Both the position numbers and the translations under genes were made by a program. The notes below the pieces were generated by a model, which was not told where the DNA came from, made no database searches, and saw only the letters and a list, made by a program, of their open reading frames with translations. Positions 1 through 11,115 of a stretch of 64,000 bases of DNA are shown here, one piece after another. Source of the DNA: Yamagishiella unicocca (taxonomy: Eukaryota; Chlorophyta; Chlorophyceae; Chlamydomonadales; Volvocaceae); NCBI GenBank assembly GCA_003116995.1, contig BDSL01000008.1, positions 1,798,001 through 1,862,000 on the forward strand. Reading direction: 5' to 3'. Position 1 is the stretch's first letter. Every line of letters starts with the position of its first letter.

Positions 1-2700
1 GCGAGGAGCCGCCTACCATCCAGCTGCTCTTCGAGCACCAGAACACGGACCAGCAGATGGGTGAGCAGTGGCTCGACTGCCGGCTCCGAGCGCCCCACTT
101 ACTGGCAACACTTACTGGCAACATTCTGTTGAGCTGGGGACCTTGGCCAGGGAATGGCTGGCTGGGGACCATGCTGTTGAGCTGGGGACCTCGCACCCCG
201 GCGCTAGCAATACCAGTATCGACGCTGTCAGGACGCCGCCGCCGCATCCTCCTACCTGCTCACCCCCGTCCGGGCCGGCCCCGCAGGCGCCGACGACTTC
301 TACACCCAGTCCAAGGCCAACCGCTGCGTTGCTTGCGGCTGCACCACCCACTACCTGCGCTACCGGGTGCTCCCCGCCGCCTACCGCCGCCACATGCCGC
401 CCGCGCTCAAGAGCCACCGCTCGCACGATGTGGTGCTGCTGTGCATCGACTGTCACGAGAAGGCGCAGAAGGTGGGGGTTAGGGAGTGGTGGGTGATGCG
501 TTTGTGGGCGAGATGGGGGTTAGATAATAAATCGGCGAGATGGGGGCTTATAAGAGAATCCGCGAATCCGCGAGATGGAGGGATGGGGGAATGGAAAGGG
601 GAAGCAGCGGGAGGGACGGTGGCGCCCGGATCGGGGTATCTTCCCCTTGGATGTAACGGGAACGGGTTATTTACTTATTTTAGCCTCCCCTCGGGTGTCA
701 TTGAGTCGCATGATTACAGTGGGGCTAGAGGACCGCGGACGATGTGGGAGCTGATGGTCGAGTGGTCTGGTGCCATGTTTGCCACGACGCACGGTGTGCA
801 CAGCGCCGCAGCATCCACCCACTCCCTCTCGCCCTGGCCACAATCAATGCCTTCCGCCCTTCCCCCCTGCCCCTGCCCTGCGCGACCTGTCCCGACGCAG
901 GCGGCTGAGCTGCTCAAGCGGCGAGTGGCGGGGGACTACGGAGTGCCACTGCTGCCGCCGAGGACGCCGGTGCAGCCGGCGGCGGCGACCGACGCTGCAG
1001 CCGGCGGCGTCGGCGGCGCAGCGGAGCTCCCTGAGGAAGGCGTCGGCTCTTGCAGCGAGGATGGCGGCGGTGGCGGCGGCGGCGACCGCGATGGCGGCGG
1101 CGGCGGCGACGTCGAGGGGCTCCCTGGAGGCATCCACCCCTCGGCAGCCCGGCGCGCGGCTCTGGCTATTCAGAAGAACGGCGCCAAGATGCCCGTCCGC
1201 CGCATCAGGCATGTGCGGCAGTGGATGCGTTGGTGTGGGTGTTTCGAGGCTGGTGTTCTCGTTGGAAGCCTTGGAAAGGGTGGAGGTCGAAGTCGGAGTC
1301 GAGCAGGAGGGTGCTCCTCTATCACCCTTGGGTTGAGCGCAACGGGGCATGGAATTGCCAAGAGAGCAGGCGAGGGGGCAAAGGAAAGACAACCAGAGAC
1401 GCAGACTTGCTGCACCCACTGGCCTGCTTCGTCTCTGCTATCGACCTATCCTCCCTCCGGTGCCGCTCCCCCTGCCGGCCTTCCATCTACCCTCAGGCAG
1501 CTGGAAGCCGTCATCAAGGCAGCTCTGGGTCGGGATCCGGCAGCGGAGGAGCCGGGGCTGAAACCCGGGGACCTGGAGGCGGCACTGCTGGCAGGTGGGT
1601 GGGCTCGCAACCACTCGACGGGTTTTACGGGTGTTTTTAGGGTTTTTGCGGGTCTGGCAAGCGCCTGAGATGGCTGGCTGCTGGCATTAGAGTTTCTTTG
1701 CGTACCGATCGATCACTGGGGCCGGGACACGCCGTGTCGCTTGTTCAATCCCCCAGCCCCCAGTCCCCAGCCCCCCACCGCGTTGCTTGCCGTTAGCCAT
1801 GCGCTAACCCCCGCCACCCCGCCCTACCCCCTGACTTTGGGTTTAGGTTTGGGTCGGCGGGGCCGCAGCAAGTACGTCCGCGCTCTACAGCAGCAGCAGC
1901 AACAGCAGCAGCAACAGCAGCAGCAACAGCAGCAGCAGCAGCATCTGGAGGGGCTCGGCCAGGGGAATGCAGGGGATGGGGTCCATGCTGACGAGAAGGA
2001 GGAGGAGGGCGAGGAGCAGCGGCTGCAGCGGCCAAGCGGCGTGAGCTCGGCTGCAGCAGGAGGCGGCGGCGGCGCTCCTCCTCCCGCTGCTGCCGCCGCC
2101 GCCATCGCGGACCGCTGGCTGGACAGCGGCCACTCGTGGCACGGGGAGCGAGTGGTGCGGCTGGCGCTGCAGCGGGGGGGCGAGGAGGAGCTGCAGCAGC
2201 TGATCAAGAGGTACGGCAGAAGGGGTTGGAGGGTGGGGAGGGGGCGGAGCACGGTGGGGGAGGTCGAGGGAAAACCCGTGGCTCGGCAAACACCAAATCG
2301 AGGGAGCTGTGACGGCGGGGGGAAACCAACCGCAGTCCACGTCACCCCTCGTGGTACGTATTGGGAAGGGGAGCGCACGCTCGGGCGCAGGCAGGTCGGT
2401 AACGACGGCGGTCAGCGAGGTGTTGCCGTACCTTCACCGCCGTGCTGCCGTACTGCGCGCCCCCCCCCCAGGTTCCGAGCCTGCTTCGTTGAGGCCGTGC
2501 GGCCGCAGTACCTGCCCCCAGCCTGGGGAGTGGACCATGCGGCGCGGCGCGACTTCGGACCCTACTCGGTGTACGCCTTGGAGCGTCGCCGGCAGGGGCA
2601 GGGGGAGGAGGAGGAGGACGACGAGGAAGATCAAGGGGAGGATCAGGAGGACGCGGTGGCGACTGCGGCGGCGACAACAGTGGGAACACGGGACGGGTGA
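1..2700 (+). CDS. EXD2-like 3'-5' exonuclease, C-terminal part (5' partial)
   Basis: The gene enters from the left edge, so the DnaQ-like exonuclease domain is missing and only the C-terminal part is visible. Proposed exons are 1-60, 287-471, 901-about 1212, about 1497-1594, 1847-2210 and 2472-2700 (TGA). Exon 2 encodes a CxxC zinc/HNH-like module (RCVACG, then LKSHRSHDVVLLCIDCHE), and the last exon has RFRACFVEAVRPQYLPPAW; both are characteristic of the EXD2 C-terminal region, a 3'-5' exonuclease family acting in DNA and mitochondrial RNA metabolism in animals. Exon 3 carries long Gly runs and exon 5 about 20 glutamines (CAG/CAA, about 1888-1941) followed by acidic and Ala/Pro-rich stretches, so the algal protein is inflated by low-complexity insertions. 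The exon 3/4 junction is ambiguous: donors at 1208 (GC type) and 1213 (GT type) both keep frame with the alternative acceptors at 1496 and 1500. The tail is strongly acidic. Family assignment is fairly sure; activity cannot be judged without the upstream part. Confidence 0.82.
1888..1941 (+). repeat. CAG/CAA run encoding polyglutamine in the EXD2-like gene
   Basis: An uninterrupted in-frame run of CAG and CAA codons lies inside exon 5 of the EXD2-like gene. The periodic CAA interruptions suggest an old, partly stabilised tract. Confidence 0.9.
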
Positions 2701-3994
2701 AGAGGCGCGTGATAGGGGCGTGATGCGAGTGCAGAACGGGGGGAGGGCGGCGCAGCCGCAATAGCAGAAGCCGTGGTTTCCAGGCAGCTGCGGCTACCGT
2801 AGAAGCGCGTGGTGGTGGTCTTGGTGGCGGTCGTTATTGGGTCGGCAGGTGGCACTCCGGCAGTAGCGATGCGCGTACCGCTGCGTGTCAGGTGGCCAAT
2901 GATCTGCCATCCTTGTATACTTGGGGCTCTCTGCTCGGAGCCCGGGTTCTGAGGCTACCTCCGGCAGCTGCGTCGCTGAATACGGTAGTCAGCGGTGTGC
3001 GCCATCGGCCGTGTGCCTGCTGACGGCTATTGGCTACAAGCTTTCCAATGGGTCCCTCTAACCTGACAAACCTTATACGGAACCGAATACGGATGTTACG
3101 TTCAGCTTCCCGCATTGCCGTGTTCGGGGTTGCTGCCACCTTCCCACCGCCAGCAACGAGAGGTGCAATGAAGGAAGCGTCGTCGCAGGCAATGAATGGC
3201 CAGTGTGGCAGGCAGGCCACATGGAATGAACCGTACGGCAGGCAGCGCGAGACGGCCCCGCCCCCCCCGCAGGTAGCGCGAGAGGCCCCCCCCCAGCAGG
3301 TATTGTAACCCCCAGCAGGTAGCGCCCCGGAGGATACGGCGGCCGCCCGAGGTTGCGTCCTGAGAGCCCCATGAGAGCAGGAGGGTGCGGCACCAGCTGC
3401 CACCGACCAGCTGCCACCGACCGACTGGGCCCTGGCAGCAGGGGGGCCTAGGGCAGCAGCGGGGCCGGCAGCCCTGGTGGCGACAACGATGCGAACCAGT
3501 CCGGGCCGTTGCCCCTGGACCGATTCCCCTCTCAAACCATACTAGAAGGTCCGTGTTCACAGCGCCGGGTCAACCGTACCTCCCGGCCTTAACGACTGCG
3601 GCCTCCAGCGCCCAACCCACATACACGCAGCTTCTTGCCACAACCAGTGGAGCCACACCATCTGACCAGGGAGCGCGGGAGCAGACTACAGCCCCAACAC
3701 CTTCGTTGAACCCCATCCGGTTCAGTTACCCCGCGAACAAGGAACCGAGTGTCGTCCCACGGGTCTCCTCTCAGCCTCCAGGGAAATGCGGGGCGCCGGG
3801 ATAACACGTCGTTGGCTCCAGAACCGCCCTTCCGCGGCGCGCCCCTCAAACTCCCTCCCCCCAGGCCCCGTGACCGACCCCTCCCCACCACCCCCTGCCA
3901 GCGCCCTCCCCCCCTTTCAGTGCACGACACCCCAAGGAGGTAAGGACCGTTGTGGCTCCGTCCGTCCTTGCGTGTCGCGCACTGTACGGCCCGC
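2701..3994. other. Intergenic stretch between EXD2-like and TRAPPC3 (convergent)
   Basis: This lies between two convergent genes and should hold both 3' UTRs. I see no supportable coding region. Short local duplications occur: a CCCAGCAGGTA unit repeated around 3292-3320 and a GCTGCCACCGACC unit repeated at 3398-3423. Confidence 0.6.
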
Positions 3995-5895
3995 TTAGTC
4001 ATCGTCCTTGTACGGAAACTTCTCGTCGCGGTGCTCCTTGAGCTTTATCCGCAGCTCGTAGCAGTCATCCCCCTTGAGCATGTCGGCCACCCAGCGGCAC
4101 TCAACCTCCATGTTCACCTGCGGGGGAAAGGGGGGTGCCGCAATAGTGGGCGGACATCTTTAGCTACACGCCGAGCCCCACTCGCGTTGCGATGCGCACC
4201 CCGTTTGGCGAAAGACGGAAAACAGGTGAAGCACCTCTCCTTTGCCGTTTGGTTTTCCTCGGGCACTGATCAGTCATTTGCTCCACGTGCCGGCGTCCAT
4301 CCCCTTCTCCCTTTCCTACCCTACCCTCGCTCCGCTATTTGTTGTTGACCCATGGATTTCCTCTGCACCCTCCCTCCCTCCCCTTCCCCTCCCTCCTCCC
4401 CTTCCCCTCCCTCCTCCCCTTCCCCTCCCTCCTCCCCTTCCCCTCCCTCCTCCCCTTCCCCTCCCTCCTCCCCTTCCCCTCCCTCCTCCCCTTCCCCTCC
4501 CTCCTCCCCTTCCCCTCCCTCCCTCCTCCCCCCCTCCTCCCGTCCCCCCTTGCACCCACCATCTCCAGCGCCCCCCGCACCACCCCGGCCAGCACGTTGC
4601 AGTACTTGAGGTCGCGGTACTCCTCGGGCAGCTCCACAAAGTCCGCCAGGGGATTGTCGGTGAGGATCTGGCGCACAGCAGGACAGGCGGCAGCGGGGGG
4701 GGGCACAGCGGGACAGGCGGCAGCGGTGGGTGGGGACGCGGTGGGTGGGGTGAATGAAGCGCCGTGCAGCACTGGCAGGTGGGTTGGCGCAGGTGCCGCC
4801 TCCCCCTCACCATACACTCTTCCCCCCTCCCCCGCACCAACCCACCAGGCTGCACTCGGTCTGATCGGGGCTCCAGTTGGCCACGTTGGCGCTCACATTG
4901 AGGAACATGGGTAGGGCCTGGAACGGAAGACAGCCGGCGGACCACCACACGGTCAGGTTGCGGGCTAGGGCGGGGCGGGGGGGCTCGACGGGCTGGTCGC
5001 GCCTTCTTCCAGTTTCCGGCCGCTACACCAAGCCCGCCAGCATGCGCCCTCAGATGTGGGTTTCAGACATTCCTCGGAAACGGTGATGCCTCACAGCTCC
5101 CGTCGAGTCACCGGTTTCCCCTACCCAAACCATCCATTGCCAACTCACGGGTTTCCTCTCATATCCCACCCAACCCGGCCACCGTCCCCCCAAGCTCGGG
5201 GGGGCGGAGATTGCTGCACGGGTTTTCTCCCACCCACCTGCTTGGCCACCACATCCGCGGTGTCCCGGAACGAGGCGCACCGGGCGATCTTGGCCTTGGC
5301 CAGGAACTCGTCTATCAACCGGATGCCCATGTTGTAGCCCCTGCAGTGGTGGCGGTAGTGATGGAGGCGGACGAAGGGAGGGCGGAGCAAGTGACCGAAA
5401 GTGAGGGGAGGTGCGGGCGACAGTGCGGACTGGGGGCTGCGGATAACGGAGATGTGTTGGTACGGCTGCGATACGCGGCGGCGTGTCAGGGAGCATGGGG
5501 GGCGAGGGTGCGACAGACGAGCACTGCAAGCATATTGCCACTCTGGATTCGGTATGATGAGGTCGGCCGTCGGCCGGATGGAGGATGGTTAAGGGTTTGC
5601 GGGGAAAGCTAGTGCCCCTCGCTCGAGATGTTAAGCAGTTGGTGGCTGAACTCACATTTGCTCCAGCTGCTTGTTGACCTCCTCAACATCCTCGAAGTCT
5701 GATATCAGCTGCCGCACGATCGAACCATAGGTCAAGGTGAAGACCTCGGCATTCTGCGTGCGGTGAACCCAAACATTGGCATAAGGGTTCTGAACTAGGA
5801 CATGTCGCTTGGTATCCTGGGCTCCGTGGGTGCGTTCTCACGATTTGCTCGAGGCTGGGCGCGTTGCGAGCCCCAGCGGGGCCGCCCCTCAGCAT
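3995..5895 (-). CDS. TRAPPC3: TRAPP complex core subunit 3 (BET3/TRAPPC3)
   Basis: Six exons on the minus strand: 5895-5842, 5753-5656, 5340-5238, 4917-4846, 4667-4560 and 4117-3995 (TAA). All junctions keep phase and give 185 residues, against about 180 for animal BET3. Diagnostic segments are EVFTLTYGSIVRQL, the MGYNMGIRLIDEFLA region (the conserved Gly-Tyr/Phe-Asn-(Ile/Met)-Gly core), NVANWSPDQTECSL, NPLADFVELP and GVVRGALEM. BET3 is the acylated, channel-containing subunit of the TRAPP vesicle-tethering complex at ER-Golgi membranes, where it helps activate Rab1/Ypt1 GTPases. The usual acylated Cys in Bet3 lies in the NV(G/A)RC stretch; here KIARCASFRDTADV keeps that Cys. The start Met is the first in frame after an upstream stop-rich region. 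Introns contain low-complexity pyrimidine repeats and three copies of a dispersed intron repeat (see findings). Confidence 0.95.
4379..4521. repeat. 18-bp pyrimidine tandem repeat in TRAPPC3 intron
   Basis: About eight copies of an 18-base C/T-only unit (core TTCCCCTCCCTCCTCCCC) lie in the last TRAPPC3 intron. They create spurious six-residue repeat ORFs in several frames that are not coding. Confidence 0.95.
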
Positions 5896-6981
5896 CACTC
5901 TGTTGAAGAGTCAACAGCAAAGTTTCACTCTAAATTACATATGTAAGTTCAGAATATGATTATCGTTATCGTTCACACGCGCCACTTCCGCCCTTGCTGT
6001 TGAACACAGCTACATGTAGGTGATGCTCAACAGTAAATTCTACACTGCGTAATAGAAGCCATCATCTTCACGTGAGGCTTCAAGCAGCGGTACGGGGTGT
6101 GTCGTAATGGCGGGTATTTAACATTGACAGCCCTAGCTGTTACCCCGCCATTACCCGTAGTTGATCTCCTTCAGAGAATTTATCGCAAATGCACTGGCCA
6201 TATCTCCAATGGCCTTCTATTCCAACTCGATTCGGAATTGCTCCTGCCACGTCACCGTTGCAGACCTTGCAGTTTTACATGTTGTTGTTACCTTGCTGCA
6301 AGGATGTAGACAGCGAGCCTATATGCCAAGGGATCCCCTTTCTTGGAAACTAGTCCGTTGAAAGCCTCGCAGGTGCATTTAAAGCATTTTGCAGCAGCTC
6401 CGGCTACTGCCGCGTTTCCGATGCCAGCGTGTCGACTTGCACTTGGACACGACACTGATGCCGCTTCCCCCGCCGTTACCCATATGACCACACGGGTTGT
6501 TCACCCGACATGTTGTACGTACGGATGCGCGCCGCTTTCCCTTCCCCACCTTGCACCCAAATACGGTACCCTCCGCATACTGCAAGGGCCTCGCACTCGC
6601 TCGCACGAAAAAAAATCGCCGGACCAGCAAATACGAACAAAAGATGCTGACAACCCCCGACCATAACACATGACACGGGTATACGCACGCACGGGCGGTG
6701 TCGGTTCACTTCAGTCCTATGTTATGTTCGCGTGCGTGCAACCCTACTCGCGCACCTTACGTCGCGTTCCTCCTCGGCTTCCCTCTCCCCGCTACCTGTC
6801 GCAGCTGCCATACATGCATGTGCACGCACACATCGCCCAGCTGAACTCTCAAGAGCACCCCCCCCCCCCGTGTGCGGCCAGCCGCGACCAGCCGCCCCGG
6901 CCCCCGGAATGTACGTCGCCCACTCTCCGACGACGCTGCCACGTCAGCGCCACCAGCTCACCACCACTCCCGCAGCCACTA
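5896..6981. other. Intergenic stretch upstream of TRAPPC3
   Basis: This is less GC-rich than its surroundings. It should contain the TRAPPC3 promoter and the 3' UTR of the GNAT-like gene. I see no supportable coding region or RNA gene. Confidence 0.6.
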
Positions 6982-9739
6982 TCACGACGCTGCCACGCCA
7001 GCAACCGCCTCGTCCTCCATCAGCTTGTGCGCCACCCACACATTCGCCTCACAGTAGGTGCCCACATCCGCCTGCCGGTCCACCTGAAGCACCACAAGGC
7101 CCCCGGGTATGGTGTAAGGCCCATCCGACAGGAACCTCAGCCCCGTCCAGCTCTCCCAGTCTGCTACGCTGCCGGTGACGGTGCAGGAGGTGCGGGCCAC
7201 CTGCAGCACCTGGGCACCTAGCCGCACGTGGGTACGCAGCCATGGGTCTGGCGGCACGTGGGGGGCATGGGGGGCCGGGGGGAGGGACAAAGGGTTACCT
7301 TATGGTAAGGACACGGTAGGCGGGCCAGCGAAGAGAGGTCAGAGCAGATATCCAGGGGTGGAGGGGACAACAGGTTGGGAGGGGGGCGGTGCTCTTGCAC
7401 CATGGGGCTGTGCCTGGCAAGGAGGTGTGTTTGACACGGTGGCGGGCTGCGACACTCCGGCAGCCCGCCACCATAGTGTCGCACTCCCGTGTTGATGTGC
7501 GATGGGGCGTGTGGGCAGTGAGAAGGTGGGGCAGGTGGGGCGTCCTTCCCCTCCCCGCCCCGCCTCACCGAACACCATCTCCTTGCCGGGGTTCTTGGGA
7601 TCGGGCACACGCCAGGAGATGTAGTCCTGCATGTCCACCAGCGGGTACTGGGGGGGCCGGGAGCCGGGGGCAGGTGTGTTGGTGTGATAGGGAACCTCGA
7701 GAGTGAGGACAGGGGAGTTGCGTATGTCGTATCTCTATTACTAATGTCTCCCTGGTGTGATAGGGAACCTCGAGAGTGAGGACAGGGGAGATGCGTATGT
7801 CGTATCTCTATTACTAATGTCTCCCTTACTAAGCTATGAAGCGACGCGGTGGGTCGACTGTCTGGGTGACGGACGTGTTTGCGTTCGGTGACGGGCATCG
7901 GCATGCTGGGGTGGTAAGGATTGGTGGATGAGTGGTTGAGTGTGTGTCTTGGCATGCGAGTGTACGAGCACGGATGCCGTACGCGCTCAGGCTGCGGTCC
8001 GTTCTTGGGCCTCAACACCCTGCTCCCTCCCTCCCTCCCTAGTTCCTCACTAGCCAGCCGGCGGTGTCGCTGGTGGGTCCTCGCCCGCCCTTCCGCTGCA
8101 CGCTGCCGACGCAGCCGCTGCGGCCTCGCGGCCCACCTGCGGCTTCATGATGGGGCGGATGGGCGCCAGCAGCCCGTTGGCGCCCAGCCGGATAGCGATC
8201 TCCTTCATGTAGCTTAGCACCACCGTGCTTAGGCCGCGACCCTGCAGACGAGGAGGGGCAGGGCCGGGTCACATGTGGGGCCGGGTCACAAGTGAAGGCC
8301 CGAATCGCATGCGGGTGGTGGTGGGTTCGAGGAAGACCCGTGGATGCCCGAAAAAACCGTTTAGAACAGACGTTTTGAGATGCATGCTGGAGAACTGGGT
8401 GGTGGTGGGAGGGGGGACCTGGCAAAAGCACCGTCTGGGCCTCGCGGCCTGGTTCCAGCCTTATCCCGCCCCTTACAAGGCCCTGCCCTACCCCCACCTG
8501 GTACTCCACGCCAACCTCCACCGCCAGCGCGGACATGGCTGTGGGGCTGGGCGCGGCTGCGGGGTCTGTCAGCATGAGTTTAGCCGTCGTGATGACATGA
8601 TCCCTACAGCGGGAGGGGACCCGTGGGCGGTAGCAGCACGGCAGGACGCAGTCGGAACAGTAGCACGGGGCTGCGGGAGGTAGATGACCGATCATAGGCA
8701 CTGGCGGGATGCAGGAGTCACGATCGCGGCTTTACACACGCCTCCCCGGCCGCCATGTAGGCCGTCTAGGCTCTAGGGGCGCGCTACCCATTGGCGGCGA
8801 GCAACCAAAGCGTCGGATGCGTGCCCGCGAGCGCGCCGCCCAGCCCAGCCCCCAACCACGCGCGCCCAGCCCAGCCCTCGAAAACATCCATCCATTGACT
8901 AAGCCCGAGCACTGGCGTACCATCCTGGCGGCAGGTCCTCCTTCGTCTTGCCGCCCCACACGCACGGAGCTGCGTAGCCCACAGCAGCTAGGGTCTCGCC
9001 GGCTGGGCCATGTGCCAGGACCAGGGTCTGGTACTGCGGGAAGCCAAATACCACGTCGAAGAAATTGTGTCCGCCAGCACCCTGAGGAGCGGTGCAGACG
9101 CAGCAGGCGCCACGCCGGGCGAGAGGGTTAAGAGGCGGGCAGGTTATGAGGTTCCGAGAGGGAGGTAGAGGAGGACGTGGGCGGCCGATGTAAGGCAGGC
9201 GGCATATGCGCCAACTGGTGGTGGTGGTGATGGTGGTGAAATAACGGTGGCAACCGTTCCGCTAGGAGCCATTAGATACACCTTGTCAGAATGATAAGAG
9301 TACTGTGGGAAGCTCCTGTCCGTGCCCTCGTGCATGTCCACGACCATTCTACCAGGCCCCGAGGATGTCCCCTGCCATATTTTGCCCCCCGTCATATTAG
9401 GAGCGCCTACCGGTACTTATGCGATATGCTCGTGTCCTACGCAAAATAATATTTCCATAGATCAAAACCCTTGTCTTGCCGCCGAGTGGCTCGTCTGGTG
9501 CGACAGCGCCTGCCCCTGGTAGCGTCGAACGCATGGACTACGCAACATCACGACGCGTCGCGCGGAGCCCGTTCGCTTCCCTCACTCGCCTTGTACAAAA
9601 ACTTCGGCCACCCGAAATCGGAGTTGACCCCTGGGCGTGCGCTCGTCAGGCGCTCGCATAGCTCCAACACTGCTTGCTTTAGGTCGGGCCGCGCGGCCAG
9701 CGTTGTGGCAGTAAACGTGAGGTGTGGGGATTCGTCCAT
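6982..9739 (-). CDS. GNAT-like acyltransferase-family protein resembling a bacterial family
   Basis: Six proposed minus-strand exons: 9739-9590, 9081-8921, 8603-8498, 8241-8137, 7647-7569 and 7247-6982 (TGA), giving 288 residues. Every junction keeps phase. The protein shows a GNAT-type arrangement: FFDVVFGFPQYQTLVLA, VGYAAPCVW, then the cofactor-loop-like QGRGLSTVVLSYMKEIA read across a junction, followed by LAPIRPTMKPQ, YPLVDMQDYISW, PWLRTHVRLGAQVLQVA, SCTVTGSVADWESWTG and a final ANVWVAHKL. From memory this order matches a widespread, poorly characterised bacterial GNAT-like family of about 270-290 residues. Substrate is unknown. The first intron must start with GC (AAG|GCGAGT at 9589) to keep frame, so exon 1 is the least certain part; Met at 9739 is chosen, but two in-frame Mets lie further upstream. 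The gene is divergent from the cupin gene 319 bp away. Origin by transfer from bacteria is possible but untested. Confidence 0.78.
7681..7826. repeat. 73-bp direct tandem duplication in GNAT-like gene intron
   Basis: Two copies of a 73-base unit starting GGTGTGATAGGGAACCTCGA differ at one or two positions. The duplication is intronic and looks recent. Confidence 0.95.
8324..8375 (+). repeat. Dispersed intron repeat, long copy (GNAT-like intron)
   Basis: It contains GAGGAAGACCCGTGGATGC, then an A-rich stretch, then CCGTTTAGAACAGACGTT. It is nearly identical, in inverted orientation, to 37321-37372, 29 kb away. Both copies are inside introns of unrelated genes. Confidence 0.85.
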
Positions 9740-10058
9740 AATGTTAGAGCAGTTGATGGCTGCTGTCGCAGCAGGAGGCATGCAAGCGTGCCAAAAGCTA
9801 CTAGGGCGCGAGTTGGTTAACTTAGGGCCTGCCTTCTGGCCACTAATGCTAATACTCGCAATCCCAATGGCAAACAATGTGCAGATAAAGGATTATACGA
9901 CCGCGCACACTGATCGTGGCAGTAGCCAGGCTGCCGCGCCTCGATCACGCACTATCGGCTAACCGCACTACCATGTGCTGGATGGCATGTGGTCATGTGC
10001 CAAAGAATACGTTGCCAATAATTTTCTCTTCGCCAATAGACTCTCAAAGTAAGTCAAG
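9740..10058. promoter_or_regulatory. Divergent 319-bp region between GNAT-like and cupin genes
   Basis: The two start codons face away from each other across this gap, so it should hold both promoters. I see no clear TATA box or other recognised motif. Upstream in-frame Mets of the GNAT-like gene (for example near 9877) would shorten it further. Confidence 0.5.
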
Positions 10059-11115
10059 ATGTCGGGCCTGAAGAGCGTGCGGCTGTGCCCGGACAACGTC
10101 AAGGAGGTGACCGAGCAGAAATGCGACCACACGGTGGCCGGCGAGCCAGTGGAGAAGCTACAGATCTGCTACGTCAACGAGGCCCAAAATTTTAAGGTTA
10201 GACGGACCCAGTTGGGGACGACGCATTGTATCCTTGCGTCCCTGCTCGCCGTCCTGACCTGCGATCGCGCCGTGCATGGACATTGGCTACGAACGGAGCA
10301 GTCAGGATTGTGGGAGATGACGGTAGGTTGTGCGCGAACGAATGTTTGGTTTGGCGCGGACGTCGATTGCGAGCGAAACACCTATCCTGGAGACCTACGA
10401 AGCGCTGAGCCTAGGGCTGGTTATTCGCTTTCTGTTCCTGCCTTGCGAGTTAGCCTAGATGCCCATCCTGCTTAACTTATTCTGTCTAGCCACCGTGGGT
10501 TAGCCTGCCCTGCCCGACGTCCCTCGTCTTATCCCTGCTCAAATCCCCTTGCAGGTTGGCAAGAAGTACTTTGAATGCGGCGTCATCGATGAGGCCTGCA
10601 TCCTGATCGAGGGCGAGGTGAGCGGCGGGTGCACCGGGGTTGGTGGTACAGCGCCTCGGTGGGGGAACTACAAGCCTGTATATAGGCGTGCGTCTGGCCT
10701 TCATGGCCTCCCTGTTGTCGTACAGTTACCGTACGATTTGTCGTACTTTGGCATAAGCCTGGTACGTGATGTTCCGCGGCCCTCCTGCCTCATCGCCATC
10801 AGGTCATCATCACCGACGCCGACGGCCACAGCGAGACGTACGTTGGCGGTCAGGTGGGATGGAGTCGGCGATCAACGCAGCACCGCGTGTTTTGACGTCG
10901 CCCTGCCGTTGCAGAGAGGGATGGCCGCTGGCAGGGGCACGGCCCTTGTTCGAATGATGTGTGCGGTCAACTGATGACCTTCAGTGTCGGTCGTTAAGTG
11001 AACTGCCGGTCCTTCCCCTGTCGCTCATGCCCCCCGGCGAGATGCCCACCAGGCATTCATCCTGCCCGCGGGCTTCAAGGGAACCTGGGAGACCGTCAAG
11101 CCCGTTAAGAAGTGA
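10059..11115 (+). CDS. Small cupin_3 (DUF861-type) protein
   Basis: Four exons, 10059-10196, 10555-10617, 10803-10853 and 11053-11115 (TGA), all in phase, give 104 residues. The order is KVGKKYFECGVIDEACILIEGE, then VIITDADG, then AFILPAGFKGTWETVKPVKK, where the second and last blocks match the cupin_3 signature (short beta-barrel ending in an F(V/I)IPAGFKGTWE strand followed by V-P-V/R-K). Members bind a metal or small molecule in a single small barrel; many are uncharacterised and some relate to ureidoglycine metabolism or ethanolamine utilisation. The classical two-His metal site is not obvious here, so catalysis is doubtful. The protein stops shortly after the last strand. The ATG at 10059 is in good context (AAGATGTC). 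Confidence 0.85.

Noticed and set aside
367..1668. 433-codon continuous ORF
   Set aside because: It runs through two introns of the EXD2-like gene; only parts (to 471, 901-about 1212, about 1497-1594) are coding.
4335..4948. ORFs of 160-210 codons with Arg-Gly or Pro-Ser repeats
   Set aside because: They translate the 18-bp pyrimidine repeat of a TRAPPC3 intron in various frames.
9144..9395. Extra exon of the GNAT-like gene (minus strand)
   Set aside because: It has a faint FPQY-like similarity to the real exon at 8921-9081, but including it breaks phase and the direct junction rebuilds the family sequence without it.
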